Source: Methanococcus vannielii SB (GTDB lineage Archaea; AGJL01; Methanococci; Methanococcales; Methanococcaceae). Taken from it: DNA of 64,000 nucleotides. The notes beneath the pieces were generated by a model. It did no database searches. It worked only from the letters and a program-made list of their open reading frames with translations, and was not told the origin of the DNA. The translations under genes were made by a program, and so were the position numbers. The stretch's first letter is position 1. Each line of letters starts with the position of its first letter. Positions 46,840 to 55,942 of the stretch are shown here, one piece after another. Location: assembly GCF_000017165.1 (NCBI RefSeq), contig NC_009634.1, forward strand, positions 634,249-698,248, in the 5' to 3' direction.

Positions 46840-47370
46840 TTAATAACTATATCCTTTTTCAAATGCTAAAATATTCTTTTTTTCAGTTCCTTTTGGAATA
46901 CTATCTAAAAGGGACTTTTCAAGAGCCTCTTTTGAAACTACTTCGGTTATTTTTACAAGAGCACCAAGCATTACTATATTTGCAACAATTGAAAGACCTA
47001 CATCTTTATTTGCAATTTCAGTAAATGGAACTTTATAAACGTCATATTTTTCTTCGTAGCCTTCCGGTAGAGTTACGAGGTCTTTGTCAATAATTACAAC
47101 TGCATTTTCCTTTAAATCGAATCCATATTTATCAAATGCAGGTTGGGACATTGATATGAGTATATCTGGTTGAATTACCTTTGGAAAATCTATTTCTTCA
47201 TTGGAAATTACTACTTCAGACTTACTTGCCCCACCTCTCGCTTCTGGCCCGTAACTTTGCGTTTGAACGGATTCTTTCTCACCGTAAATCGAAGCAGCTT
47301 TTCCAAGAATTACTCCTGCTAGTATTATACCTTGACCGCCAAAACCTGAAAATCTTATCTCTTTTCTCAT
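46840..47370 (-). CDS. korC: 2-oxoglutarate:ferredoxin oxidoreductase, gamma subunit
   Basis: A 176-residue gamma subunit: FSGFGGQGIILAGVILGKAA and TQSYGPEARGGASKSEVVIS are typical of KOR/PFOR gamma chains. It starts at ATG 47370, 9 bp after the beta subunit stop. In hydrogenotrophic methanogens KOR makes 2-oxoglutarate from succinyl-CoA at the end of the incomplete reductive citric acid cycle. The alpha and delta subunits are not in this window. Confidence 0.88.
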   Translation of the reverse strand: MRKEIRFSGFGGQGIILAGVILGKAASIYGEKESVQTQSYGPEARGGASKSEVVISNEEIDFPKVIQPDILISMSQPAFDKYGFDLKENAVVIIDKDLVTLPEGYEEKYDVYKVPFTEIANKDVGLSIVANIVMLGALVKITEVVSKEALEKSLLDSIPKGTEKKNILAFEKGYSY

Positions 47371-47379
47371 TGTATCACA

Positions 47380-48177
47380 CTATTCTTGTAATTTTTTAAG
47401 CTGTTCAACGTATTCTGGCTTTTGAATATTTACAAATTCGCCAACAATAATTTTTTCAATTAAATCTTCATTAGATAGTGTTTCTGCCTTTTTTATTGGC
47501 ACAGTGCTTTCTTTTAATATTTTCATCATGTCAGAAGGCTTTTTTGAAGTGTTAAATCTTCCATAATACGTTGGACATTGCGATACTACTTCAATAAATG
47601 AAAATCCTTTGTTTTCCATTCCTTTTTTAATAGAATTTACAAGTTGAATCGGGTTTGCAGTAGTCCATCTTGCAACATATGTTGCACCTGCTGCTTTTGC
47701 AAGTTCGCATAAATCAAGTGGGTTTTCAGGATTTCCATAAGGGGCAGTTGTTGCCTTTTTTTCATGCGGAGTTGTTGGAGAACACTGGCCTCCGGTCATT
47801 CCATAAATATTATTATTTATGCAAATTACTGTTATATCGATATTTCGCCTACAGCCGTGAATAAAGTGATTTCCACCTATTGCGGAAAGATCGCCGTCTC
47901 CAGTAAACACAACGACCTTTTTATCATTTTGAATTACTTTTGTCCCAAGTGCAAACGCAATCGGTCGGCCGTGTGTTGTATGTAGTGAATCACAGTATAG
48001 GTATCCGGGAACTCTTGAAGAACAGCCTATTCCTGAAAGTGCAATATAATCTTCACTTTCAATTGAAAGTTTTTCAAGAACGCTAGTAAAGCAATTTAAA
48101 ACAATACCGTTACCACATCCTGAACAGAATATATGTGGCAATCTATCTTTTCTCATGTACTTTAACGATGGATGCAT
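47380..48177 (-). CDS. korB: 2-oxoglutarate:ferredoxin oxidoreductase, beta subunit
   Basis: A 265-residue TPP-binding beta subunit. FCSGCGNGIVLNCFTS near the start, GIGCSSRVPGYL, and the TPP/Mg motif GDGDLSAIGGNHFIHGCRRN followed by NNNIYGMTGGQCSPTTP are of the KOR type. AAGGTG precedes the ATG at 48177. It forms a complex with KorC and with alpha and delta chains encoded elsewhere. Pairing with TfrA in this window fits synthesis of 2-oxoglutarate from fumarate via succinate. Confidence 0.9.
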   Translation of the reverse strand: MHPSLKYMRKDRLPHIFCSGCGNGIVLNCFTSVLEKLSIESEDYIALSGIGCSSRVPGYLYCDSLHTTHGRPIAFALGTKVIQNDKKVVVFTGDGDLSAIGGNHFIHGCRRNIDITVICINNNIYGMTGGQCSPTTPHEKKATTAPYGNPENPLDLCELAKAAGATYVARWTTANPIQLVNSIKKGMENKGFSFIEVVSQCPTYYGRFNTSKKPSDMMKILKESTVPIKKAETLSNEDLIEKIIVGEFVNIQKPEYVEQLKKLQE

Positions 48178-48270
48178 GCTTTTTCACCTTGATACCCGTA
48201 AAAGTATATTTCTCATTAGTAACTTTAGGTTAGTAATTTTAAATTAAATAATAGTTCTATATTTTTATTT

Positions 48271-49047
48271 TTAATTCTTTCCCTTCATTGTAGCAGCAGC
48301 ATGTGTTAGTTCAAATATTGCACCGCCAAGGTCATTTCCAATATCCTGAATTTCTGAAATATCAAGTTCAATATCTGAATTTTCAAAAGAAACTGCAAGC
48401 GGTAAAAACTTGTATGCAACTTCTACGATATCGAATGGATTACAAAACATTTCAACTGCAATTAATCCAGAAAAAGTTTCTTTTTCAATTTCCGTTGGTT
48501 TTGTTATAACTTTATTCACAATTATATCGGGGTTTAGAGATACGAGTATGTTTTTAATGACTACTTCTTCAGATTTTCCTTCTCCAGAAAATACTGCTTT
48601 TACCCTTAAAAGACCGTCTTCTTCTTCAAAACAGAAGATATCGTCATCATCATACATGCCTTTTTTTAATGCATCTAAATCTAATTCAACATCTTTTTTG
48701 ACATATACATTGAAAGCAATTCCATATTCTTCTGAAAATCTTTTAAAAAAGTCTATGATATAAGATATTGTTTCCCCCATTTCATTTCCAGAGATTTTTA
48801 ATTTTGAAGGAGAAAGTACATCTAAATCTGCACCGTACTTTATACAAAACGTAATATAGTCAATAAGCGTTTCAAATTTTATTTTTAGTTCATCTATTCG
48901 AGTGTATAATTCACTATCATCTATTTCACTAGATAGTGTCTCTGCACCGTATTTTTCCTTCAATTCTCCAACTAATTTTTCAAATCCTCTGTCAACAATG
49001 GCTTTATCGTTTCCCTTAAATTCTTGGTAAGAAATAATTTCAATCAT
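48271..49047 (-). CDS. Hypothetical acidic protein
   Basis: A 258-residue protein that I do not recognise. It is acidic (clusters DDDDIFCFEEEDG near residue 135) with no membrane segment or signal peptide. It has segments GETISYIIDFFKRFSEEYGIAFNVYVKK and EVVIKNILVSLNPDIIVNKVI and ends AGAIFELTHAAATMKGKN-like. ATG at 49047 has GGGAT upstream. It precedes korB by 93 bp in the same direction, so an associated role is possible but not indicated by sequence. Confidence 0.6.
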   Translation of the reverse strand: MIEIISYQEFKGNDKAIVDRGFEKLVGELKEKYGAETLSSEIDDSELYTRIDELKIKFETLIDYITFCIKYGADLDVLSPSKLKISGNEMGETISYIIDFFKRFSEEYGIAFNVYVKKDVELDLDALKKGMYDDDDIFCFEEEDGLLRVKAVFSGEGKSEEVVIKNILVSLNPDIIVNKVITKPTEIEKETFSGLIAVEMFCNPFDIVEVAYKFLPLAVSFENSDIELDISEIQDIGNDLGGAIFELTHAAATMKGKN

Positions 49048-49205
49048 TTTTATCCCTGCTAAAATAGGTTACCGATAATATAGTAATTTTTCATTTTTAT
49101 ACCATTTGCATATTTGGTCAAAAATGAAAAATAAATTTGAATTTTAAAATCTTATGTTATGTAAAAAAATAAAACTTTGAAGTAAAAATAAATAATCGAA
49201 TAATA

Positions 49206-49664
49206 TTAGTTTTGAAGGCATATATTATTAGATACCTTCATAAATACCTTATATATTGATTTTATAATTCGTTTGTTAGGCAGTATTGTTGAATATATCT
49301 CATCGTCATACTTACATTTAATTTTTTTAGGAATTGTAAGTTTATATACTATTTCAAATTTTTCAGTGCGAGATGTTGAAAATTTAATATAATATATATC
49401 AGGCGGTTTTAAATATTCCCAATTTGCATATTTTTTTAAGATTTCAACGTCAAATACTTCATTTTCAGATAGTCTAATTTTGTCAATTTCACTTTCAAGT
49501 ATCCTAAATATGTGCATTGTATACATTACCACCTGAAGGTATTCCGTTGGTGAAATAGTTTCAAGATTTGAGTTTATAGTTCTTGAAAAGTTTTTTACAT
49601 ACTCTAAAAATTCTAATGGTAGTTTTTTATAAATTACCTCATTTCTTAAAAGTTCAGAATACAT
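49206..49664 (-). CDS. Hypothetical protein
   Basis: A 152-residue protein of unknown family. It lacks membrane segments. The N-terminal half (LPLEFLEYVKNFSRTINSNLETISPTEYLQVVMYTMHIFRILESEID) is likely helical; the C-terminal half has alternating lysine/isoleucine stretches (IYKLTIPKKIKCKYDDEIYSTILPNKRIIKSI). GGGGTAAAAA precedes ATG 49664. It sits alone between two hypothetical or housekeeping genes, with AT-rich gaps of about 160-185 bp. Confidence 0.6.
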   Translation of the reverse strand: MYSELLRNEVIYKKLPLEFLEYVKNFSRTINSNLETISPTEYLQVVMYTMHIFRILESEIDKIRLSENEVFDVEILKKYANWEYLKPPDIYYIKFSTSRTEKFEIVYKLTIPKKIKCKYDDEIYSTILPNKRIIKSIYKVFMKVSNNICLQN

Positions 49665-49848
49665 TTTTTACCCCATTTTTACCCGGGTGTTACTTTTGGG
49701 CCAAATATGGCCATATTAATATAAGTATTAAGTATTACGTAAAAAATAATATCTGGTAAGTATTATATATTTTTTGATTTAAATTTAGTTTAAATAATAT
49801 CTTTAATAAAAATTTAAAAAAGTCGAAATAATTACTTATTATAATAAT

Positions 49849-51450
49849 TTATTCTCTTAATAAAAATCTGTTTACTACAAAATCCTTTTTAAGAGCGGCT
49901 AAAAAACTCCCGAGCTTTGGGCCATAATTTTTACCAAGAAGGAGGTTGTATGAAGCAGTAAATGCATCTTTTGGTTCTAAACCCAATTTTATCGCACTTT
50001 CATACATTAATTCATGAATAACACTTGCGTCAGGTTCAATCTCATTCAAATTATTTGCAAATTCAGTTAGCCATTCTTTTTGATTTTCTGAAAGTATTTC
50101 AAACTGTTCTTTTGCTTTTTCAAGACCCAAAATTTCTAAATTTTCACCGTAATCCGATGCCCACTTTTTAGACATTTTAAGCCTTGTTTCAAGTCGTTTA
50201 ATATCATATTCTGAAAATTTAGATGGCATATACCCATTTCTTCCCAAAATATCAAGAACTCTTTCAATATCAATTGTCTGCTTTTCGTCATTCCATGCAA
50301 TCTGTGCAATAATTGAAGCAAACCTGTAAGGCACCTGTAAAGGCAACTTTTCTGGAATATTTGGTGTAGTGTATTCGTAAATTCTTAACTTTTCTTCTTC
50401 ATTTTCATTCAAACTTTCGGTTTCTTTCTTTTCAACTAACTCAAAATACTTTCTCTCAAGTTCGTCATAGTCATCAACAAGGTTTGAAACTGCTTTTAAG
50501 TCAAAATCAATATGCTTTGTTGGTTTCCCCCTTAAAATTAAAAATCTTAAAACTTCAGGGTGGCATATCTCATTCCAATCTTTTACTGCAAATACAACCC
50601 CTGCAGAAGACGACATTGGCATTGCCCTATCTCCTACCTTTAACTGAATCCACTCGTAAACTATCTTTTCTGGTGCAATATATTCATAAATCTGCCTTGC
50701 AATTTTAATTCCTGTATCATAAGAGCCGCCTGATGCAGCATGGTCTTTACCCATTGGCTCTACCGTAACTCCAAAAATACCCCACCTTGCAGGCCAGTCT
50801 ACTCGCCATGGAAGTTTTCCAATCCCGTTAAATGGATTAACTGTGTTTTCAAATCCGCATTTGCATACGTAAGTTACGGTTTTATCTTCGCTTTTATATG
50901 CAACTACTTTTGACTGATTCATTTTACCGCATTTTTCACAAACTATGTTTAATGGATACCAATCATCAGCAAGCGGTTCTTTTCGGTATGAATCAAGAAT
51001 TTCTTTGATTTTTAACCTATTTTCAAGTGCTTTTATAATTACTTCATTATACATTCCTGCTTTGTAGCACTCGTTTGCTCGGTAAGTCGTAAGTTCGACT
51101 CCAAGTCCATTTAAGCTATTTAAAAATGGCTTTAAAAAGTGGTCAGCATAACTTTCACAGCATCCTTCAGGACAAGGGATCTCACTTAAAGGCATTCCTA
51201 TATATTTTTCAAAATCTTGCGTTAAAAATGGATATAGTTTCCTTAATGGGTCATAATCATCTGCAACAAAAATTAATTTACTTTCTAACCCGTTATTAAG
51301 AAGTCCCTTATGTACTGCATCTGCAGTCAGTGTTTCTCTCGCATTTCCGATGTGTATGTGGCCCGATGGAGTAATACCACTTGAAACCACGTATTTTTCC
51401 ACATTTCTTTTTTTCATGATTTTTTCCGCTGTTGCATCAGCCCAGTGCAT
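49849..51450 (-). CDS. lysS: Lysyl-tRNA synthetase, class I
   Basis: A 533-residue class I LysRS, typical of methanogens and unlike the class II enzyme of most bacteria. [15 protein letters not shown] is the HIGH-type motif; a zinc-like segment CEKCGKMNQ ... CKCGFENT follows in the middle, and the KMSKS-like motif is MPMSSSAG. The C-terminal domain ([23 protein letters not shown]) is the anticodon-binding alpha-helical cage. GGAGGAAACACA lies before the ATG. The gene stands alone between the hypothetical genes and tRNA-Cys. Confidence 0.93.
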   Translation of the reverse strand: MHWADATAEKIMKKRNVEKYVVSSGITPSGHIHIGNARETLTADAVHKGLLNNGLESKLIFVADDYDPLRKLYPFLTQDFEKYIGMPLSEIPCPEGCCESYADHFLKPFLNSLNGLGVELTTYRANECYKAGMYNEVIIKALENRLKIKEILDSYRKEPLADDWYPLNIVCEKCGKMNQSKVVAYKSEDKTVTYVCKCGFENTVNPFNGIGKLPWRVDWPARWGIFGVTVEPMGKDHAASGGSYDTGIKIARQIYEYIAPEKIVYEWIQLKVGDRAMPMSSSAGVVFAVKDWNEICHPEVLRFLILRGKPTKHIDFDLKAVSNLVDDYDELERKYFELVEKKETESLNENEEEKLRIYEYTTPNIPEKLPLQVPYRFASIIAQIAWNDEKQTIDIERVLDILGRNGYMPSKFSEYDIKRLETRLKMSKKWASDYGENLEILGLEKAKEQFEILSENQKEWLTEFANNLNEIEPDASVIHELMYESAIKLGLEPKDAFTASYNLLLGKNYGPKLGSFLAALKKDFVVNRFLLRE

Positions 51451-51632
51451 TGTGTTTCCTCCAATTATATTAAAACGTGAAAAACCAAAAAATAGTAGTT
51501 TAAATCAAAAATAATGGTTTTTTAGGATATAGTAAAAAATATTTTATATAACTTATGTATTGTCATTGGAAAAATCTAAAAAATAACATTTATTAATCCA
51601 AATTAATAAATTAATGTATTCAAAATAAAAAA

Positions 51633-51706
51633 AGCCAAGGAAGGGATTTGAACCCCTCTGAAGCGGATCTGCAGTCCGCTGCCTCGCCGGACTAGACTAC
51701 CTTGGC
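51633..51706 (-). tRNA. tRNA-Cys (GCA)
   Basis: Acceptor GCCAAGG pairs with CCTTGGC, anticodon stem GCGGA/TCCGC with loop CTGCAGA (anticodon GCA), T-arm GAGGGGTTCAAATCCCTTC, discriminator U, as expected for tRNA-Cys. No CCA encoded. A minus-strand box A TTTATATA at 51751-51758 lies upstream. Confidence 0.93.
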
Positions 51707-52114
51707 ACGTCTCTTACTATTAGAGTCAAGAATAAGAATTACGATTCAGATATATAAACTTATTGGTTATTGAGTACGCAATTATATAATGACCTAAAAA
51801 TGACAAATAAATTGTCATATAATACGTTAATACTATGAACGATAATATGAATATCCTGAATTCCAAACTTAAATCATTATGCAAACAAATATATATTATA
51901 ACATCTTATGTAATTAAGATTTCATTCAGAATAAAACACGGTACCTGCATATAGTAATTTATATAGCTGTCTCGATTAAATCGAAATCTATATAAATGAA
52001 AGGTCATAAGTAATACAATGATAGAAAACACGGTAACCCAGATTCAAACACGGTTAGAATGGCACATTTTTCAATATTGTTGCCAGGTATATGTTATTCC
52101 TAATAACCTAATGT
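51707..52114. promoter_or_regulatory. Intergenic region between tRNA-Cys and tRNA-Ser with repeats
   Basis: No protein gene is seen in these 408 bases. It holds box A TTTATATA for tRNA-Cys (minus, 51751-51758); an inverted repeat TGACAA/TTGTCA (51801-51817); a large inverted repeat ATTTATATAG/CTATATAAAT at 51957-51966 and 51988-51997 with an inner TCGAT/ATCGA hairpin (51972-51984); and three copies of AAACACGGT at 51934-51942, 52026-52034 and 52046-52054. The large inverted repeat puts a TTTATATA box on each strand. Confidence 0.55.
51957..51997. promoter_or_regulatory. Inverted repeat with TATA boxes on both strands
   Basis: 10-bp arms ATTTATATAG and CTATATAAAT flank an inner stem TCGAT/ATCGA with loop TAA. 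The arms contain TTTATATA reading right on the plus strand (51958-51965) and left on the minus strand, 22-23 bases apart. It could drive the downstream tRNA-Ser/ribosomal operon or an unannotated transcript. Confidence 0.6.
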
Positions 52115-52202
52115 GCAGAGATAGTCTAGCTTGGGAAGGCGTACGGCTGGAAACCGTATGAGGCTTTGCCTCGCGGGGGTTCAAATCCCCCTCTCTGCGC
52201 CA
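52115..52202 (+). tRNA. tRNA-Ser (GGA)
   Basis: Long-variable-arm tRNA. Acceptor GCAGAGA pairs with TCTCTGC, discriminator G (52199), anticodon stem TACGG/CCGTA with loop CTGGAAA (anticodon GGA at 52149-52151), variable arm GAGGC/GCCTC, T-arm GGGGGTTCAAATCCCCC. CCA is encoded at 52200-52202, the only tRNA in this window with it. It lies 58 bp upstream of the S13 gene. Confidence 0.93.
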
Positions 52203-52260
52203 TTTATTTTTTTATTACTAATTAACAGTCATAAACACGAAGATCTCTGGAGGTGCAAGA

Positions 52261-52710
52261 GTGACTCAGACAGAATTCAGACACAGAATCAGAATATCAA
52301 AAACAGACCTTGAAGGTAAAAACCCTCTCGAATACGCACTACAAGAAGTGAAAGGTATCGGTAGGGCTATGGCTAAGGCATTAATCAGAGTTACCGAATT
52401 AGACCCTAAACAACAGGCAGGTTACTTAGCAGATGAGGATGTTTTAAAAATTGAATCAGTTTTAGAAGACCCTGCAAAACACGGTATTCCATCATGGATG
52501 TTCAACAGGAAAAAAGATGTCTACACGGGACTCGACAAACACCTTATCGAAACCGACCTCGTACTCGCAGTACAAGAAGACATTGGAAACATGAAAAAGA
52601 TCAGATGCTATAGAGGTATCAGACACGAGTTAAGATTACCATGTAGAGGACAGAGAACCAGAGGTTCTTTCAGAAAAGGAAGTACAATGGGAGTTAAGAG
52701 GAAGAAGTAA
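52261..52710 (+). CDS. rps13p: 30S ribosomal protein S13
   Basis: A 149-residue S13 protein: FRHRIRISKTDLEGKNPLEYALQEVKGIGRAMAKALIRVTELDP and the C-terminal IRHELRLPCRGQRTRGSFRKGST, which binds 16S rRNA in the head of the small subunit. The start is GTG at 52261, with GGAGGTG upstream. It heads the conserved archaeal S13-S4-S11-RpoD cluster, with S4 21 bp downstream. Confidence 0.95.
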   Translation: MTQTEFRHRIRISKTDLEGKNPLEYALQEVKGIGRAMAKALIRVTELDPKQQAGYLADEDVLKIESVLEDPAKHGIPSWMFNRKKDVYTGLDKHLIETDLVLAVQEDIGNMKKIRCYRGIRHELRLPCRGQRTRGSFRKGSTMGVKRKK

Positions 52711-52731
52711 AAAAAGTAAAAAGGTGAAAAA

Positions 52732-53268
52732 ATGGGAGATCCAAGAAGATTAGGTAAAAAATACGACACACCTAACCATCCATGGATTGGGGAAAGAATC
52801 CAGAAGGAAAGAGAAATTAGCCATAAATATGGCTTGGTTAACAAAAAAGAACTCTGGAAGATGGAAACCCAATTAAGAAATTACAGAAGACAAGCAAGAA
52901 AATTGATCAGCGACACAACCACGCAAGGTGGAAAAGAAGCTGTTCAGTTATTCAATGTTTTAAAAAGATACGCTATCTTGGTTGAACAAGAGCCTACTCT
53001 TGACCATATTCTTTCATTAAACATTGAAAGTATTCTTGAAAGAAGATTACAAACACTGGTATACAGAAAAGGCCTTGCTAAAACAGCTAAACAGGCAAGA
53101 CAGCTCATTGTTCACGGGCACATTGCAGTAAATGGAAGACGAGTTACTTCCCCTTCATACTTAGTTTCAGTTTCTGAAAATAATGCAATAGGATACGTGC
53201 CTAACTCACCAATGGCTTTAGAGAACCACCCTGAAAGAACTACCGCAGTAAGCGAGGAAAATCAATAA
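52732..53268 (+). CDS. rps4p: 30S ribosomal protein S4
   Basis: A 178-residue S4. [26 protein letters not shown] is the archaeal N-terminus; the S4 RNA-binding domain holds [42 protein letters not shown]. It nucleates small-subunit assembly. It lies between S13 and S11 with short spacers, AAGGTGAA preceding its ATG. Confidence 0.95.
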   Translation: MGDPRRLGKKYDTPNHPWIGERIQKEREISHKYGLVNKKELWKMETQLRNYRRQARKLISDTTTQGGKEAVQLFNVLKRYAILVEQEPTLDHILSLNIESILERRLQTLVYRKGLAKTAKQARQLIVHGHIAVNGRRVTSPSYLVSVSENNAIGYVPNSPMALENHPERTTAVSEENQ

Positions 53269-53277
53269 GGTGATTAA

Positions 53278-53652
53278 ATGAGTCAAAAATGGGGATTAGT
53301 ACACATATATGCATCCTACAACAACACAATACTCCACGTTACGGATGTAACAGGAGCAGAAACCATCGCTAAAGTTTCAGGCGGTATGATCGTGAGAAAC
53401 CAAAGGGACGAATCATCACCATATGCTGCAATGCAAGCTGCATTCAAGATTGCAGAATTGATGAGAGATAAAGGAATTGACCAAGTTCACGTAAAAGTCA
53501 GAGCAGCAGGCGGTCAAAAGTCCAAAAATCCTGGACCTGGTGCACAAGCTGCTATCAGGGCATTATCAAGGGCAGGCATTAAAATCGGTAGAATCGAAGA
53601 CGCTACACCAATTCCTCACGACGGTACTACGCCAAAAAGAAAGAACAGATAA
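53278..53652 (+). CDS. rps11p: 30S ribosomal protein S11
   Basis: A 124-residue S11: [35 protein letters not shown] and the glycine-rich rRNA-binding segment [45 protein letters not shown]. It lies on the small-subunit platform near the mRNA exit. GGTGAT is upstream of the ATG at 53278, and the RpoD frame follows immediately. Confidence 0.95.
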
Positions 53653-53664
53653 TTGGTGATTTTT

Positions 53665-54252
53665 TTGATAAAAAATATCCAAAAAGAGAAAAAGAAAACT
53701 GGGGAAATTGTTAAAGTGGAATTAAAAGCCCCATTATCTTTTTCCAGTGCATTGAGAAGATTAATGATTTCGGAAGTTCCTACATATGCTATTGAAAATG
53801 TATACTTCTATGAAAACACGTCTTCGATGTACGATGAAGTTCTCGCACACAGACTTGGTTTGATACCTGTAAAGGGAGTTCCCGTCAGTGGAGATGAAGT
53901 TGTCGTATTTACCCTGTCTAAGGAAGGACCATGTACCGTATATTCATCAGATTTAAAATCTGAAGCTGGTGAAATTGCTTTTGAAAATATTCCGATAGTA
54001 AAATTAGCTGAAGGCCAAAAACTAGAATTTGAAGCCGAAGCTCTTGTTGGTACTGGTAAATTTCATGCAAAGTGGCAACCTTGTAATGTGGTTTACAAAC
54101 AGATATCAAATGACGAAGTGGAATTTACGATTGAGTCATTCGGAAACATGGACGCGGAAGATATAATAAGATCTTCGCTTGAAATTTTAAAAAACAAAGC
54201 GGAAATTTTTTTATCCGAACTAGAAGGTCACGAATTAAATGCTGACAACTAA
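53665..54252 (+). CDS. rpoD: DNA-directed RNA polymerase subunit D
   Basis: A 195-residue subunit of the RpoA/Rpb3/Rpb11 family, assembling the archaeal RNA polymerase with subunits L, N and P. Visible are VELKAPLSFSSALRRLMISEVPTYAIENVYFYENTSSMYDEVLAHRLGLIPV, the dimerisation segment and the C-terminal helix. I chose TTG at 53665, with GGTGAT 4 bases before it; the frame opens further back at 53653. No extra iron-sulfur domain is apparent. Confidence 0.93.
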   Translation: MIKNIQKEKKKTGEIVKVELKAPLSFSSALRRLMISEVPTYAIENVYFYENTSSMYDEVLAHRLGLIPVKGVPVSGDEVVVFTLSKEGPCTVYSSDLKSEAGEIAFENIPIVKLAEGQKLEFEAEALVGTGKFHAKWQPCNVVYKQISNDEVEFTIESFGNMDAEDIIRSSLEILKNKAEIFLSELEGHELNADN

Positions 54253-54332
54253 ATTTTCACTAATTATCTTAAACTATCAAAATGTTAGTTTTGAAACGAG
54301 TGAGAAATGTATTATATCATTCGGGTGAAATT

Positions 54333-54695
54333 ATGAGAAAAACAATGGCTACAAACCCAAAAACTACTGAATTGATTCAAACATTAAAACAAGAATCGTT
54401 CAAAAATAGTGCACCAATCTGGAAAGATGTTGCTAAAAAATTATCCAAACCAGCTAGAAAGAAAATTGAAGTAAATGTGAGTAAAATCAACAGATATGCT
54501 TCAGAAGGTAATGTAATCTTAGTTCCTGGCAAAGTATTAGGGGCAGGTTCATTAAAGACAAAAGTAACTGTTGCAGCATTTTCATTTTCAGAGACTGCAA
54601 AGTCTGCAATTGAATCAGTTGGTGGAAAATGCTTATCAATTGAACAAATTATCGCTGAAAACCCAAAAGGGTCCAAAGTAATTATTATGGCCTAA
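54333..54695 (+). CDS. rpl18e: 50S ribosomal protein L18e
   Basis: A 120-residue archaeal/eukaryal L18e: TNPKTTELIQTLKQESFKNSAPIWKDVAKKLSKPARKKIEVNVSKI and VLGAGSLKTKVTVAAFSFS. I chose ATG at 54333 with GGGTGAAATT upstream; the longer frame opens at 54282. It is encoded between RpoD (80 bp upstream) and L13, a conserved archaeal arrangement. Confidence 0.93.
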   Translation: MRKTMATNPKTTELIQTLKQESFKNSAPIWKDVAKKLSKPARKKIEVNVSKINRYASEGNVILVPGKVLGAGSLKTKVTVAAFSFSETAKSAIESVGGKCLSIEQIIAENPKGSKVIIMA

Positions 54696-54715
54696 TTAAA
54701 CATTAAGGTGGAAGT

Positions 54716-55129
54716 ATGGTTGTTGTAAACGCTGAAAATGCGGTTGTTGGAAGACTGGCATCATACGTTGCAAAAGTTGCATTAAGTGGAGAAGAAGTTA
54801 CAATTGTAAACGCTGAAAAAGCGATTATAACTGGAAACAGAGATTTTATCTTCCAAAAGTATACGCAGTTAAGAGAACGAAAAAGTATCTCAAATCCTAA
54901 TAGAATGGGTCCAAAATTCCCTAGAAGACCTGATGCAATTATCAGAAGAATCATTAGAGGAATGCTCCCATATAAAAAGGATAGAGGAGTAAACGCATTT
55001 AAAAGTATAAAAGTTGAAGTTGGAGTTCCAGAAGGAATTTCTATCGACATTAGCTTAGGTAGTGCGCCAAATACTATCAAATACGTAACAGTTGGAGAAT
55101 TAAGCCAATACTTAGGTGCTAAATTCTAA
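54716..55129 (+). CDS. rpl13p: 50S ribosomal protein L13
   Basis: A 137-residue L13: NAENAVVGRLASYVAKVALSGEEVTIVNAEKAIITGN, then GPKFPRRPDAIIRRIIRGMLPYKKDRG. It binds 23S rRNA early in assembly. AAGGTGGAAGT lies before the ATG at 54716, and S9 follows by 13 bp. Confidence 0.95.
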   Translation: MVVVNAENAVVGRLASYVAKVALSGEEVTIVNAEKAIITGNRDFIFQKYTQLRERKSISNPNRMGPKFPRRPDAIIRRIIRGMLPYKKDRGVNAFKSIKVEVGVPEGISIDISLGSAPNTIKYVTVGELSQYLGAKF

Positions 55130-55142
55130 TTGAGGTGAAAGT

Positions 55143-55547
55143 GTGAAGGTAGTCCACACCGTAGGTAAAAGGAGAACCGCAATTGCAAGAGCTACTGCAA
55201 CAGAAGGAAGCGGTAAAATAAGAATTAATAAAAAACCATTAGAATTAATGGAACCTAAATACATCAAAATGAAGTTAATGGAACCTGTAATATTAGCGGG
55301 TGAAATATTAGGCAGTATTGATGTAGATGTAGATGTTAAAGGCGGTGGAACTGTAAGCCAAATGGATGCTGCAAGAACCGCTTTAGGTAAAGCAATTATT
55401 GAATTTACCGGAAAAATGGAATTAAAAGAAATGTTCTTAAGCTACGACAGAACTTTGCTTGTAAGTGATGCAAGAAGAACTGAGCCTCACAAACCAAGTA
55501 AATCATCAAAAGGTCCAAGAGCTAGAAGACAAAAGTCATACAGATAA
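55143..55547 (+). CDS. rps9p: 30S ribosomal protein S9
   Basis: A 134-residue S9: VGKRRTAIARATATEGSGKIRIN, GGGTVSQMDAARTALGKAI and the basic tail KPSKSSKGPRARRQKSYR, which contacts the tRNA anticodon. It starts with GTG at 55143 after GAGGTGAAA. Confidence 0.95.
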   Translation: MKVVHTVGKRRTAIARATATEGSGKIRINKKPLELMEPKYIKMKLMEPVILAGEILGSIDVDVDVKGGGTVSQMDAARTALGKAIIEFTGKMELKEMFLSYDRTLLVSDARRTEPHKPSKSSKGPRARRQKSYR

Positions 55548-55584
55548 TTATTTTTCTTCCCTTTACGTTTTTTAGGTGGTAATA

Positions 55585-55791
55585 GTGATATTTCCAATCA
55601 GATGTTTTTCTTGCGGGAATGTAATTTCTGAAGTTTATGATGAATACAAAACCCGACTTTCAAATGTAGAAAGTCCAGAAGAAATTTTAAACGACTTAGG
55701 CGTTACAAAATACTGCTGTAGAAGGATGTTTGCATCCCACAGGCTTGAAAATGGAAAAGAATTATTCGATGATATTGTCGAATACAGATAA
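55585..55791 (+). CDS. rpoN: DNA-directed RNA polymerase subunit N
   Basis: A 68-residue zinc-binding subunit (Rpb10 homologue): FPIRCFSCGNVI (CxxC zinc motif) and YCCRRMFASHRLENG (second half of the zinc site). It helps assemble the polymerase. I chose GTG at 55585 with AGGTGG 5 bases upstream. Confidence 0.92.
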   Translation: MIFPIRCFSCGNVISEVYDEYKTRLSNVESPEEILNDLGVTKYCCRRMFASHRLENGKELFDDIVEYR

Positions 55792-55828
55792 AATAGGTAA
55801 TTACATTTTAATAATTACCCTGTATTTA

Positions 55829-55902
55829 GGGGCTGTGGGGTAGCCTGGCCATCCTGTGCGTCTGGGGGGCGTGCAACCCGAGTTCGAATCTCGGCAGCCC
55901 CA
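55829..55902 (+). tRNA. tRNA-Pro (GGG)
   Basis: Acceptor GGGGCTG pairs with CAGCCCC, discriminator A at 55902; anticodon loop CTGGGGG gives anticodon GGG; T-arm CGAGTTCGAATCTCG. No CCA encoded. It lies between rpoN and rpoK in the same direction. Confidence 0.92.
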
Positions 55903-55942
55903 TATTTTATTAAAATATAGATTACTCCGTTAGGGTGATTTC

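Noticed and set aside
52020-52060. C/D box guide RNA
   Set aside because: An AUGAUAG near 52018 is only a partial C box and no proper D box follows at the expected distance.
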